Source: an uncultured Oscillospiraceae bacterium (GTDB taxonomy: Bacteria; Bacillota; Clostridia; Oscillospirales; Acutalibacteraceae). From it: DNA of 30,385 nucleotides. The stretch covers positions 1 through 30,385 of the forward strand of contig URGH01000028.1 in NCBI GenBank assembly GCA_900547305.1, given 5' to 3'. The position numbers were made by a program, and so were the translations under genes. Of this stretch, positions 22,242 to 30,385 are shown in pieces. Position 1 is the first letter of the stretch, and every line of letters starts with the position of its first letter. A model generated the notes under the pieces. That model did not search any database. It saw only the letters and a program-made list of their open reading frames with translations, and was not told where the DNA came from.

Positions 22242-23303
22242 GTGGTTGTTATTTCGGCTTTACTTAATGTTTGGAGCAATGTGTGGCCGTATCTTGTGGC
22301 TATTGCATTGTTTTTGATTTTAATTGTAATACACGAATTCGGGCATTTTATTGCCGCAAAGCTTTTGGGCGTTCGCGTAAATGAGTTTGCAGTGGGCTTC
22401 GGTCCCAAGCTTTTCTCAAAGCAGGGCAAGGAAACAAAATACTCTGTAAACCTTGTTCCCTTAGGCGGATACTGCGCTATGGAGGGCGAGGACGAGGAAA
22501 GCGGCGACGAGCGCGCTTTTTGCAATAAAAAGCCGTGGCGGCGCTTTATAATAGTGGCAATGGGCGCCACCTTTAACCTGATTTTAGGGCTTATAATCGT
22601 AGCCGTAACTTTAGCTCCGCAAAGGGCGTTTAACTCAACCGTTGTGGCGGAGTTTAAGGAAAATGCGGTAAGCGAGCAATCGGGGCTTAAGGTAGACGAT
22701 AAAATAATTGAGGTGGAGGGCAGAAAAATTTTCTCTACCTATGATTTAAGCTATGCCTTTACAAACGTTAAGGGCGGCAAAATAGATATGGTTGTAAAGC
22801 GTGACGGCAAAAAGGTTGAGCTTAAAGACGTTAAATTCGATTCTTCAGAAGAAAACGGAATAAGCTATTTAAACGTGGATTTTTACGTTTACGGCATAAG
22901 AAAAACCTTCGGCTCGTATATTAAGCAAACCTTTGCCACAGCCGCGTCATACTGCGCTGTTGTGTGGCGGTCGCTTATAGACCTGATAAGCGGTAAATAC
23001 GGCATAAGCGCGGTTTCGGGACCTGTAGGGGTTACCGCGGCGATAGGCTCTGCCGCAAAGCAAAACCTTGAAAATTTGCTGCCTATTATGGCGCTTATAA
23101 CAATAAATCTGGGTATTTTCAATTTGCTGCCCATACCCGCGCTTGACGGCGGCAGACTGCTCTTTATTCTAATAGAAATGATTTTCAGAAAGCCCGTGCC
23201 GCAAAAGTACGAGGCGATAGTTCACGCCGTGGGCTTTGCGCTGCTGATAGGCTTTATGCTGCTTATAACCGCAAAGGATATTTGGACGCTGATTGCAGGG
23301 TGA
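22242..23303 (+). CDS. rseP: Site-2 intramembrane metalloprotease RseP/RasP
   Basis: A 353-residue membrane zinc protease. The metal motif HEFGH (His31, Glu32, His35) lies in the first membrane segment. A PDZ domain follows at about 130-200 (EQSGLKVDDKIIEVEGRKIF). The second metal ligand is the Asp of NLLPIPALDGGRLLF in the third membrane segment. A final segment lies at the C terminus. The family clips membrane-bound anti-sigma factors and leftover signal peptides. The start is a GTG with a poor ribosome binding site just after the dxr stop, so translation probably depends on coupling to dxr. Confidence 0.95.
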   Translation: MVVISALLNVWSNVWPYLVAIALFLILIVIHEFGHFIAAKLLGVRVNEFAVGFGPKLFSKQGKETKYSVNLVPLGGYCAMEGEDEESGDERAFCNKKPWRRFIIVAMGATFNLILGLIIVAVTLAPQRAFNSTVVAEFKENAVSEQSGLKVDDKIIEVEGRKIFSTYDLSYAFTNVKGGKIDMVVKRDGKKVELKDVKFDSSEENGISYLNVDFYVYGIRKTFGSYIKQTFATAASYCAVVWRSLIDLISGKYGISAVSGPVGVTAAIGSAAKQNLENLLPIMALITINLGIFNLLPIPALDGGRLLFILIEMIFRKPVPQKYEAIVHAVGFALLIGFMLLITAKDIWTLIAG

Positions 23304-23309
23304 CTTAAA

Positions 23310-24359
23310 ATGCAGGAGTATAAAACAAAAAAGGTATTTGCAGGCGGGGTAGCAATCGGCGGCGGCGCGCCCGTTACGGTGCAGTCAATGCTTAATATAC
23401 CCGCGCACGATATAGCGGGGAATGTAGAGCAGGCAAAGGCGCTTGAAAAGGCGGGGTGCGATATTATACGCATATCCGTGCCCGATAAAGAGAGCGTTAA
23501 AACGCTGGCGGCGCTTAAAAGCAATATATCAATACCTGTTGTAGCCGATATTCATTTTGATTATAGGCTGGCGCTTGAAAGCGTGGCGGCGGGAGCGGAT
23601 AAAATAAGAATAAACCCCGGTAATATAGGTGCGGACGATAGGGTAAAAGCCGTTGCAAACGCCTGCAAGGCGGCGGGCGTGCCTATAAGAATAGGGGTAA
23701 ATTCAGGCTCGCTTGAAAAAAATATTCTGGCAAAATACGGCTCGCCCACACCCCGCGCTATGGTGGAAAGCGGGCTTTACCATATATCATTGCTTGAAAA
23801 ATTTGATTTTGACGATATTGTGCTTTCGCTTAAAAGCTCAAACGTTGCCACAATGTATAACGCATATGTTTTAGCGGCGGAAAAATGCCGCTATCCGTTG
23901 CATTTGGGCGTAACCGAGGCAGGCACCGCGGCAAACGGCACGGTAAAATCCGCCGCCGGAATAGGCGGGCTGCTGCTGCGCGGAATAGGCGATACAATTC
24001 GCGTTTCTTTAACAGACGACCCCGTGCGCGAGGTTGAAACGGGCAAGCGGCTTTTAAAGGCGCTGGGACTGCGCACAGGCGGTGTTAAATTCGTTTCCTG
24101 CCCCACCTGCGGCAGAACGAAGATCGACCTTATAAAAATTGCTAACGAAGCAGAAAAACGTCTTAAGTACTGCGATAAAAATATAACCGTCGCTATAATG
24201 GGCTGCGTTGTAAACGGTCCGGGCGAGGCGAGAGAAGCCGACATAGGCATTGCCGGGGGAGTTGGCTGCGGCGTGCTTTTTAAAAACGGCGAGATAATTA
24301 AAAAGGTGCCCGAAAGCGCGCTGCTTGATGAGCTTTTGGCGGAAATAGAAAAAATATAA
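23310..24359 (+). CDS. ispG: 4-hydroxy-3-methylbut-2-enyl diphosphate synthase
   Basis: A 349-residue iron-sulfur enzyme (GcpE), the next-to-last step of the MEP pathway. The TIM-barrel part opens VTVQSMLNIPAHDIAGNVEQ and contains VADIHFDYRLAL and IRINPGNIG. The C-terminal cluster domain has SCPTCGRTKIDL and IMGCVVNGPGEAREADIG, whose three Cys plus a Glu hold the 4Fe-4S cluster. It starts 6 bases after rseP, with AGGGTGA overlapping the rseP stop as the ribosome binding site. In Bacillus proS holds this place before polC; ispG here is the usual clostridial order. Confidence 0.97.
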   Translation: MQEYKTKKVFAGGVAIGGGAPVTVQSMLNIPAHDIAGNVEQAKALEKAGCDIIRISVPDKESVKTLAALKSNISIPVVADIHFDYRLALESVAAGADKIRINPGNIGADDRVKAVANACKAAGVPIRIGVNSGSLEKNILAKYGSPTPRAMVESGLYHISLLEKFDFDDIVLSLKSSNVATMYNAYVLAAEKCRYPLHLGVTEAGTAANGTVKSAAGIGGLLLRGIGDTIRVSLTDDPVREVETGKRLLKALGLRTGGVKFVSCPTCGRTKIDLIKIANEAEKRLKYCDKNITVAIMGCVVNGPGEAREADIGIAGGVGCGVLFKNGEIIKKVPESALLDELLAEIEKI

Positions 24360-24374
24360 ACGGAGTGTAAAAAA

Positions 24375-27300
24375 GTGAGCAAGGCAAAATTTTCTCAAAT
24401 ATTTGACAGAGGGCTGTCAGCCGATATTTCAGAAATATTCGGCAGCACCGTTATAGAAAAATGCTCGCTTGATGCCGACGAACGCGCTTTAAATGTAGAG
24501 CTAAAGGCAGAAAAATACATAACAGCCGAAAGCCGAAACGAGCTTGTAAATCAGCTTAAAAACGCGCTTAAATTAAATGAATGTCATATTTCCTGCATTT
24601 TTTCAGAGGACGCTTTAATTCCCGCTGCCTGTGCCGATATTACGGCGGAATTAAGGCTTAAAAACGCCGCGCTTAACGGCTATTTCAACGGTGCGGAATT
24701 TAAACTTAATGATAACAACGTTAATATTACGCTCAAATTCGGCGGGTATGATACAATAACCGATTGCGGCTTTGAAAACGCCTTTAAGCGCATTATAAAG
24801 GACCGTTTCGGGCGGGATATTACCGTTTCGTTTGACGGTCAGCTTGAAAAGGTGGAAATTGACCTGCCGCCCGCAGAGCCGGTAACGCCTGTCAGAAGAC
24901 CCGAAAGGCAGACGTCCGAGCCGCGGCAGAGCGCGCCCGCGCGCCCCGCTGCGCCGAAAAAGGAAATTAAATTTGAAAAGAGAGAGGGCAGACCCGATAA
25001 CGGCATAGTCTACCTTGATAACCCGCAGCAGTTTTACGGCAGGGGCGGTATTTCAAACCACACCCGCGATATGATAAGCATTACGGGGGACGATACCGAA
25101 ATTGCCTGCTGGGGCGAGGTTTTCGGGCTTGAGGTAAAACCCATAAATACAAAACGCGGAAAATCAAACATGGTGAATTTCTCCTTTAGCGACCATACAA
25201 ACTCGCTTTGTGCTTGTGTGAAATTTGTCGATGATAGAGCACTGGCAGAGCTTGCACCGCTTAAAGACGGAGCATTTATTTTAGCTAATGGTTCATATGA
25301 ATTTGATAATTATAAAAAAGAGTTTATTCTTAATGTGAGAGCCATGGCGCTTTTGCAGAAATACACCGAAAAGGACGAGCACGAGGGCGAAAAGCGTGTT
25401 GAGCTGCACTGCCACACCAATATGTCCGCAAAGGACGCGGTTTCCTCTGCCGACGCTATAGTAAGGCAAGCCTACGAGTGGGGGCACAAGGCGATAGCCA
25501 TTACCGACCACGGTGTTGTTCAGGCGTACCCCGCCGCCGCGGGCGCGGTTAAGGCAATACGCAAATCGGGCGGCGATTTTAAGGTTATTTACGGCGTTGA
25601 GTCTTACTTTGTGGACGATGTTAATAACGATATAAAGGATTTAAACGCAAAGCAGACAGCGAAATTCCGCTACCACCAAATTATACTTGTTAAAAATCTC
25701 ACGGGGCTTAAAAATCTTTATAAATTAGTGTCCGAGGCGCATTTGCACGATTTTCGCGGTAAGCCGCTTACAATGCGCAGTAAATTGGATAAGCTGCGCG
25801 AGGGGCTTATTTTGGGCAGCGCCTGCGAGCAGGGCGAGCTGTACCGCGCGATAATTGACGAAAAGCCCGAAGAGGAGCTTTTAAGAATTGCCGATTATTA
25901 CGATTATCTTGAAATTCAGCCCCTCGGCAACAACGCGTTTATGGTGCGCGAGTCGTCATACCCCGATAAAAAGGATAAGAAAACGGGAGCGGTTATACCC
26001 AACCGCTTTAAAAAGGTTACCGATTTTGAGGTTATAAAAAGCTTTAACCGCAAGGTGGTTGAGCTGGCGGATAAGTTAGGTAAGCCTGTTGTAGCCACGG
26101 GCGACGTGCATTTTCTTAAAAAGAGCGACGACATAATCCGCAAAATACTTATGGCGGGGCAGGGCTTTGACGATTTTGACAATCAGGCGCCGCTGTACCT
26201 TAAAACAACCGATGAAATGCTTGCCGATTTTGATTATTTCGGCGAGCGCGCCCGCGAATTTGTAATTGATAACCCGAATAAAATAGCTGATATGGTAGAC
26301 GGCGACGTGATACCCGTACCCGACGGCAACTATCCGCCCGTAATTGAGGGGTCGGACGAACTGCTGCACGATATCTGCTGGGATACCGCCCACAAAACCT
26401 ACGGCGAAAATCTGCCCGAGGTGGTTGAAAAGCGCCTTGAAAAGGAGCTTAACTCCATTATTAACAACGGGTTTTCAATAATGTATATTTCGGCGCAGAA
26501 GCTTGTGGCATACAGCGAGGAAAACGGTTACTTGGTTGGCTCGCGTGGTTCGGTAGGCTCCTCCTTTGCCGCTACCATGGCGGGTATTTCCGAGGTTAAC
26601 CCCCTGCCGCCGCACTATGTTTGCCCCGAGTGCCGGTACAGCGAGTTTTTCCTGAAGGGCGAGGTAGGTTCGGGCTTTGACCTGCCCGAAAAAAAGTGTC
26701 CCAAGTGCGGTGCACAGCTTAACCGCAACGGACACGATATTCCGTTTGAAACCTTTTTGGGCTTTAAGGGCGATAAAGTGCCCGATATAGACCTTAACTT
26801 TTCGGATGAATTTCAAAACTCGGTGCAGAAATACACCGAAACGCTGTTCGGCAGCGAAAACGTGTTTAAAGCGGGCACTATTTCAACGGTTGCCGAAAAA
26901 ACCGCCTACGGCTTTGCAAAGGCTTATGCCGAGAAAAAGGGCATAACCTTAAGCAATGCGGAATTAAACCGCCTTGCTTCGCTTGTGGAAAAGGCGCAGA
27001 TAAAGCAAACCACGGGTCAGCACCCGGCGGGTATGATAATTGTGCCCAAAACCAACACAATTTACGATTTCTGCCCCATACAGCACCCGGCGGACGACGT
27101 TAATTCCGATATTATAACCACGCATTTCGACTTCCACTCAATTCACGATACCATACTAAAGCTTGACGAACTGGGTCACGTTGTGCCTACCACATATAAA
27201 TACCTTGAGGAATACACAGGCATACCCGTAAACGACGTATCAATGAGCGACCCCGATGTTTACAGCCTGTTTACCTCAACCAAGGCGCTCGGCGTTGAGC

Positions 27301-28232
27301 CCGAAGAAATAGATTCGAGAACCGGCACCTACTGCCTGCCCGAGTTCGGCACAAAGTTCGTGCGTGAAATGCTTATTGACTGCCAGCCCAAAAACTTTTC
27401 CGATTTATTGCAGATTTCGGGTCTTTCCCACGGTACGGACGTTTGGCTCGGCAACGCAAAGGACCTTATTGATAACGGCACCTGCACAATTTCCGAGGTT
27501 ATAGGAACGCGTGATAACATAATGGTGTACTTAATTCACAAAGGGCTTGAAGAGGGCAGAGCCTTTAAAATAACCGAGACCGTGCGTAAGGGTCTTGTGG
27601 CTAAGGGCAAGGTTTCGGCAGAGGATTGGAGCGCTATGGAGGACGATATGCGCTCGCACGGCGTGCCAGAATGGTATATTGAAAGCTGCCACAAAATAAA
27701 GTATATGTTCCCGAAGGCTCACGCGGCGGCTTATGTTATTTCGGCGCTGCGCCTTGCCTGGTACAAGGTGCACCGTCCGCTTGAATTCTACTGTGCTTAC
27801 TTTACCGCCCGCCCCGAAGACGTGGACGTGCCCACCATAATGCAGGGTAAGCAAGCGGTAAGGCAGTATTTGCAGAATATTAAGGCAAAGGGCAAGGAAG
27901 CCAGTAAGAAAGAGCTTGACGTTTACAATAATATGCTTATATTCAACGAGATGATGTCCCGCGGGGTTGAGGTTTTGCCTATTGATATAAAGCACTCGCA
28001 CGCTATGAAATATCTGCCCGAAAACGGCAAGATGCGCCTGCCTTTCGGCGCGCTGTCCGGCGTGGGCGAAAAGGCGGCATACTCTATCTACGAGGCGGCT
28101 GAAAAGGGCGACTTTGTATCGCGCGAGGATTTCCAGATAGAGGCGGGCGTTTCAAAAACCATTATTCAGAATTTAGCGGACTTAGGCGCTATGAACGAAT
28201 TGCCCGATACCAACCAGATTTCTATGTTTTAA
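24375..28232 (+). CDS. polC: DNA polymerase III alpha subunit PolC, no exonuclease domain
   Basis: A 1285-residue Gram-positive replicative polymerase starting at a GTG behind CGGAG. Domains in order: N-terminal region (1-200, with a Pro/Arg-rich linker near 165-195), OB fold (about 235-330), PHP first half (341-415: ELHCHTNMS with His345 and His347, ITDHG, YGVES), PHP second half (about 431-600: LILGSACEQGEL, VVATGDVHFL), palm and fingers (VGSRGSVGSS, PHYVCPEC, PDIDLNFS with Asp804 and Asp806, TTGQHPAGMIIV), and a C-terminal HhH region ending LPDTNQISMF, which includes a clamp-binding motif. A Cys4 zinc site is at 750, 753, 775 and 778. Standard PolC is about 1440 residues because a DnaQ-like 3'-5' exonuclease splits the PHP domain. 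Here only about 14 residues (416-429) join the halves and no VFDVETTGL-type motif exists. It ends the pyrH block. Confidence 0.95.
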   Translation: MSKAKFSQIFDRGLSADISEIFGSTVIEKCSLDADERALNVELKAEKYITAESRNELVNQLKNALKLNECHISCIFSEDALIPAACADITAELRLKNAALNGYFNGAEFKLNDNNVNITLKFGGYDTITDCGFENAFKRIIKDRFGRDITVSFDGQLEKVEIDLPPAEPVTPVRRPERQTSEPRQSAPARPAAPKKEIKFEKREGRPDNGIVYLDNPQQFYGRGGISNHTRDMISITGDDTEIACWGEVFGLEVKPINTKRGKSNMVNFSFSDHTNSLCACVKFVDDRALAELAPLKDGAFILANGSYEFDNYKKEFILNVRAMALLQKYTEKDEHEGEKRVELHCHTNMSAKDAVSSADAIVRQAYEWGHKAIAITDHGVVQAYPAAAGAVKAIRKSGGDFKVIYGVESYFVDDVNNDIKDLNAKQTAKFRYHQIILVKNLTGLKNLYKLVSEAHLHDFRGKPLTMRSKLDKLREGLILGSACEQGELYRAIIDEKPEEELLRIADYYDYLEIQPLGNNAFMVRESSYPDKKDKKTGAVIPNRFKKVTDFEVIKSFNRKVVELADKLGKPVVATGDVHFLKKSDDIIRKILMAGQGFDDFDNQAPLYLKTTDEMLADFDYFGERAREFVIDNPNKIADMVDGDVIPVPDGNYPPVIEGSDELLHDICWDTAHKTYGENLPEVVEKRLEKELNSIINNGFSIMYISAQKLVAYSEENGYLVGSRGSVGSSFAATMAGISEVNPLPPHYVCPECRYSEFFLKGEVGSGFDLPEKKCPKCGAQLNRNGHDIPFETFLGFKGDKVPDIDLNFSDEFQNSVQKYTETLFGSENVFKAGTISTVAEKTAYGFAKAYAEKKGITLSNAELNRLASLVEKAQIKQTTGQHPAGMIIVPKTNTIYDFCPIQHPADDVNSDIITTHFDFHSIHDTILKLDELGHVVPTTYKYLEEYTGIPVNDVSMSDPDVYSLFTSTKALGVEPEEIDSRTGTYCLPEFGTKFVREMLIDCQPKNFSDLLQISGLSHGTDVWLGNAKDLIDNGTCTISEVIGTRDNIMVYLIHKGLEEGRAFKITETVRKGLVAKGKVSAEDWSAMEDDMRSHGVPEWYIESCHKIKYMFPKAHAAAYVISALRLAWYKVHRPLEFYCAYFTARPEDVDVPTIMQGKQAVRQYLQNIKAKGKEASKKELDVYNNMLIFNEMMSRGVEVLPIDIKHSHAMKYLPENGKMRLPFGALSGVGEKAAYSIYEAAEKGDFVSREDFQIEAGVSKTIIQNLADLGAMNELPDTNQISMF

Positions 28233-28257
28233 TTTTACTTAATCGGCGGTGATTATT

Positions 28258-29871
28258 TTGAAGCAAAGAATAGATCTTAAAAAAACGGCGTTTGCGGTAT
28301 ATGCCGTTTCTGCGGTTTTGTTCGTAGTTTTCTCTGTTTATATGCTTTGTTTTGAAAAAACCGACGTATTCAGCCCGCGCGAAAATTCCACATTTAAGGA
28401 AATAACCGATTACACAAAAACCGATATTTCCGCACCCGACGCGCCCATAGAAATAAGAAAAGAATACCGCTTTAAAATAAACAAGGTAAACTCGGGAGAT
28501 ACAAGCCTTATGTTTTACATTGCGCACAGCTATGTTGAAGTAAGGTTTGATAATACGCTGATTTACAGCACAAGCGCAGCCAAAAACAACCGCATAGGCG
28601 CGTCTACCGCAAGCTACTGGGTGGTTATACCGCTTTCACGGCTTGATAATGACAAGGCGGTTACCGTAACTGTAACTCCCATATTTAAAAGCGTAGAAAA
28701 CAGAAAAATCAATTTTATGTTAGGCTCAAGGTACGCGCTGTTTATGAAACAGCTGAGCTCCGACCTGCCGCAACTGATTTTTTCGGCGCTTTGCATGGTT
28801 ATGGGTATTTTGCTTATTGTAGTTCAGCTTTACCTTATCTTTAAAAAACGCACTGCTGTGTGGAATACATTTTTCCTGGGTAATTTTTCGCTGCTGCTCG
28901 GTATATGGCGCATAACCGATACGCGGTTTTCCGCCTTAATGTTTAAAAACTACACTATGCCCGTAGGGTATATAACGCTGGCGGCGCTTTTCACATTGGC
29001 GGCTCCCGTATTGCTTTATACCGATAAGCAATATAAAGAAAAGGGCTATATTGTGCTTGATATTGCCGCAATTGTAAGCTCTGCCGTCTGTTCCGTCGCG
29101 CTTATTTGTCAGCTGTTTTCAATTGTTGAACTGCGTCAGATTCTAATTGTTTGCCACATAATGCTTATTGTGGATATTCTCGCTATTATTTCCTCGGCGG
29201 TATTTTACAACACGAGCGGGAAACGAGATATCGAAGCTGTTATTTTCACGGCGCTGCTTATGTCGGGCGGCATTTTGGATATAATCATTTTTTATCTTAA
29301 AGGCTCGTCCTCGGGTATAATTATTACAATGGTGGCTTTTTTAATTTACTCGGTATATGAGTTTGTTGTGAGCCTTTTAAACATAAACAAAAAGGCATAT
29401 GTCGATTCAAAAACAAAGCTCCTTAATAAGGCGTATTGGGAAGACTTGGTTAAAGACGTTTTCCCAACCGAGGAAAAAACCGCTATGATAATGTTCGACC
29501 TTAACGGTCTTAAACACACAAACGATACGCTGGGGCACAATGCCGGCGATAAGATGATATTGGAATTTTCCTCAATTCTTAAAAAGGGAATCGGCTCAAA
29601 GGAACTTTTGTGCCGCTGGGGCGGCGATGAATTTGCGGCGTTTGTGCGAAACGCCGACCGTGAAAAAACAGAGGAGTACATTGCAGACGTTAACAGCGCG
29701 GTTGCCGCATATAACAGCTCGGGTCAGATACCCGAAATTCATTTCGCCTGCGGCTATGCGCTGTCGTGCGATTTTCCGAACCTTTCATGGAGCGAGCTGC
29801 TTGCTAAAGCGGATGAATATATGTACATCAATAAGAAAAGCTGGTACGCTGAGCGCGGGTCTGTAAAATAA
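28258..29871 (+). CDS. Membrane diguanylate cyclase (GGDEF)
   Basis: A 537-residue protein: one membrane segment near the N terminus (about 10-28), an extracytoplasmic sensor region to about residue 175, seven further membrane segments to about 375, then a GGDEF domain (383 to the end). The layout resembles 7TM-DISM-type receptors joined to a cyclase. The domain opens DSKTKLLNKAYWEDL and its active-site loop CRWGGDEFAAFV (GGDEF at 455-459) is intact, so it should make cyclic di-GMP. The inhibitory RxxD site normally just before it is replaced by GSKE (446-449), so product feedback through that site is unlikely. The TTG at 28258 is preferred, with GGCGGTGA at correct spacing; an in-frame GTG at 28249 is embedded in that site. 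It follows polC by 25 bases. Confidence 0.9.
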   Translation: MKQRIDLKKTAFAVYAVSAVLFVVFSVYMLCFEKTDVFSPRENSTFKEITDYTKTDISAPDAPIEIRKEYRFKINKVNSGDTSLMFYIAHSYVEVRFDNTLIYSTSAAKNNRIGASTASYWVVIPLSRLDNDKAVTVTVTPIFKSVENRKINFMLGSRYALFMKQLSSDLPQLIFSALCMVMGILLIVVQLYLIFKKRTAVWNTFFLGNFSLLLGIWRITDTRFSALMFKNYTMPVGYITLAALFTLAAPVLLYTDKQYKEKGYIVLDIAAIVSSAVCSVALICQLFSIVELRQILIVCHIMLIVDILAIISSAVFYNTSGKRDIEAVIFTALLMSGGILDIIIFYLKGSSSGIIITMVAFLIYSVYEFVVSLLNINKKAYVDSKTKLLNKAYWEDLVKDVFPTEEKTAMIMFDLNGLKHTNDTLGHNAGDKMILEFSSILKKGIGSKELLCRWGGDEFAAFVRNADREKTEEYIADVNSAVAAYNSSGQIPEIHFACGYALSCDFPNLSWSELLAKADEYMYINKKSWYAERGSVK

Positions 29872-29952
29872 ATTTTTTGTGCAATAATCGGTTTATTATA
29901 TGTATAGACATTTTTCCTTCACTGCAATATAATTGCTTTTGAGGTGAGAAGC

Positions 29953-30385
29953 ATGAGGAAAGAATTGTTGATTAACGAGGGCTGGGAATTTCACAAGGGC
30001 GATATTGCCGAACCGACCTCGGCAAACAAGGAATTTATTGTATCCCAAAGCAAAACCAAAAGAAAAACATCGGGTCCGGCGGCATTTTGGTATGCCGACA
30101 GAGCCGATTGCTATGTGGGCGGTTTACTTACAACCGAAAGGTGGGAGCACATCGACCTGCCGCACGATTATGTTGTATACCAGGATAACAATGAAAACGA
30201 AAACTGCGCTCTGGGTTATCTTCACTATGATAACGCGTGGTACAGAAAGCATTTCAATATGCCCGCAGGCAGCGAAAACAAGCGCGCGCTTTTAAGATTT
30301 GACGGTATTGCCGGAAAATCCACCGTATATTTAAACGGCTGCCTTATGTACCACAATTTTTCCGCTTATAACACCTTTGAAATAG
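29953..30385 (+). CDS. Glycoside hydrolase family 2 protein (5' part)
   Basis: The first 144 residues of a large protein, cut by the window end. It starts at the ATG at 29953 behind GAGGTGA. LLINEGWEFHKGD, WEHIDLPHDYVVYQD, GYLHYDNAWYRKHFNM, ALLRFDGIAGKSTVYLNG and NFSAYNTFEI match the N-terminal sugar-binding (jelly-roll) domain of family 2 enzymes, which include beta-galactosidase, beta-glucuronidase and related activities. No signal peptide is visible, so the enzyme is probably cytosolic. The catalytic barrel is outside the window and substrate cannot be assigned. It has a gap of 80 bases from the cyclase and is probably the start of a new carbohydrate-use unit. Confidence 0.9.
   Translation, partial: MRKELLINEGWEFHKGDIAEPTSANKEFIVSQSKTKRKTSGPAAFWYADRADCYVGGLLTTERWEHIDLPHDYVVYQDNNENENCALGYLHYDNAWYRKHFNMPAGSENKRALLRFDGIAGKSTVYLNGCLMYHNFSAYNTFEI

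Noticed and set aside
30005..30295. 96-residue frame overlapping the glycoside hydrolase
   Set aside because: It lies in another frame of a clear family 2 N-terminal domain, has no ribosome binding site and matches no family.

Overview
The window looks like a chromosomal segment from an anaerobic, spore-forming member of the Clostridia, probably Oscillospiraceae/Ruminococcaceae-like. The reasons are a Gram-positive PolC replicase, the order pyrH-frr-uppS-cdsA-dxr-rseP-ispG-polC, the order rplS-lepB-rbgA-rnhB-yraN, two sporulation/germination genes (ypeB, pdaB), a DUF1540 Cys-rich miniprotein, and strong GGAGG-type ribosome binding sites with TTGATT/TATAAT-type promoters. This assignment is inference; there is no rRNA or tRNA gene in the window.

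Layout. (1) 1-2300: a hairpin-rich intergenic element, a leftward XRE regulator, ypeB with a strong terminator, then about 200 bases of stacked hairpins that look like a dispersed repeat, and the promoter and structured leader of rplS. (2) 2309-6383: ribosome and envelope operon rplS, lepB, an A+T-rich acyltransferase that looks inserted, rbgA, rnhB and a YraN-type nuclease. (3) 6400-9819: M19 dipeptidase, threonine synthase, a leftward 54-residue DUF1540 protein, and a metallophosphoesterase that must start at a CTG codon. (4) 9960-14009: trigger factor with a Lys/Ala-rich tail, clpP, clpX and a TRIC-type channel, i.e. a protein quality-control block. (5) 14098-16753: a small accessory island with a serine recombinase, a probable structured RNA with its own promoter and terminator, a perfect 24-bp palindrome, a broken collagen-like/leucine-rich-repeat surface protein, and two small unknown proteins. 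(6) 16894-18068: leftward pdaB and a rightward orphan barstar. (7) 18182-28232: a tightly packed block for UMP kinase, ribosome recycling, undecaprenyl and phospholipid precursor synthesis, MEP-pathway isoprenoid synthesis (dxr, ispG), a site-2 protease and PolC. (8) 28258-end: a membrane diguanylate cyclase and the 5' part of a family 2 glycoside hydrolase.

The most notable observation is that PolC, although open from start to stop and with all polymerase landmarks, goes directly from the first half of the PHP domain to the second: the 3'-5' proofreading exonuclease normally inserted there is absent, while the visible PHP metal ligands are kept. Other points to check are the candidate RNA at 14793-14970, the surface-protein gene with one in-frame TAG and a classic A-AAA-AAG slip site leading into a clearly coding -1 extension, the CTG start, and the stacked-hairpin elements at 1-95 and 1991-2094. 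No CRISPR array, tRNA, rRNA or complete insertion sequence was seen.
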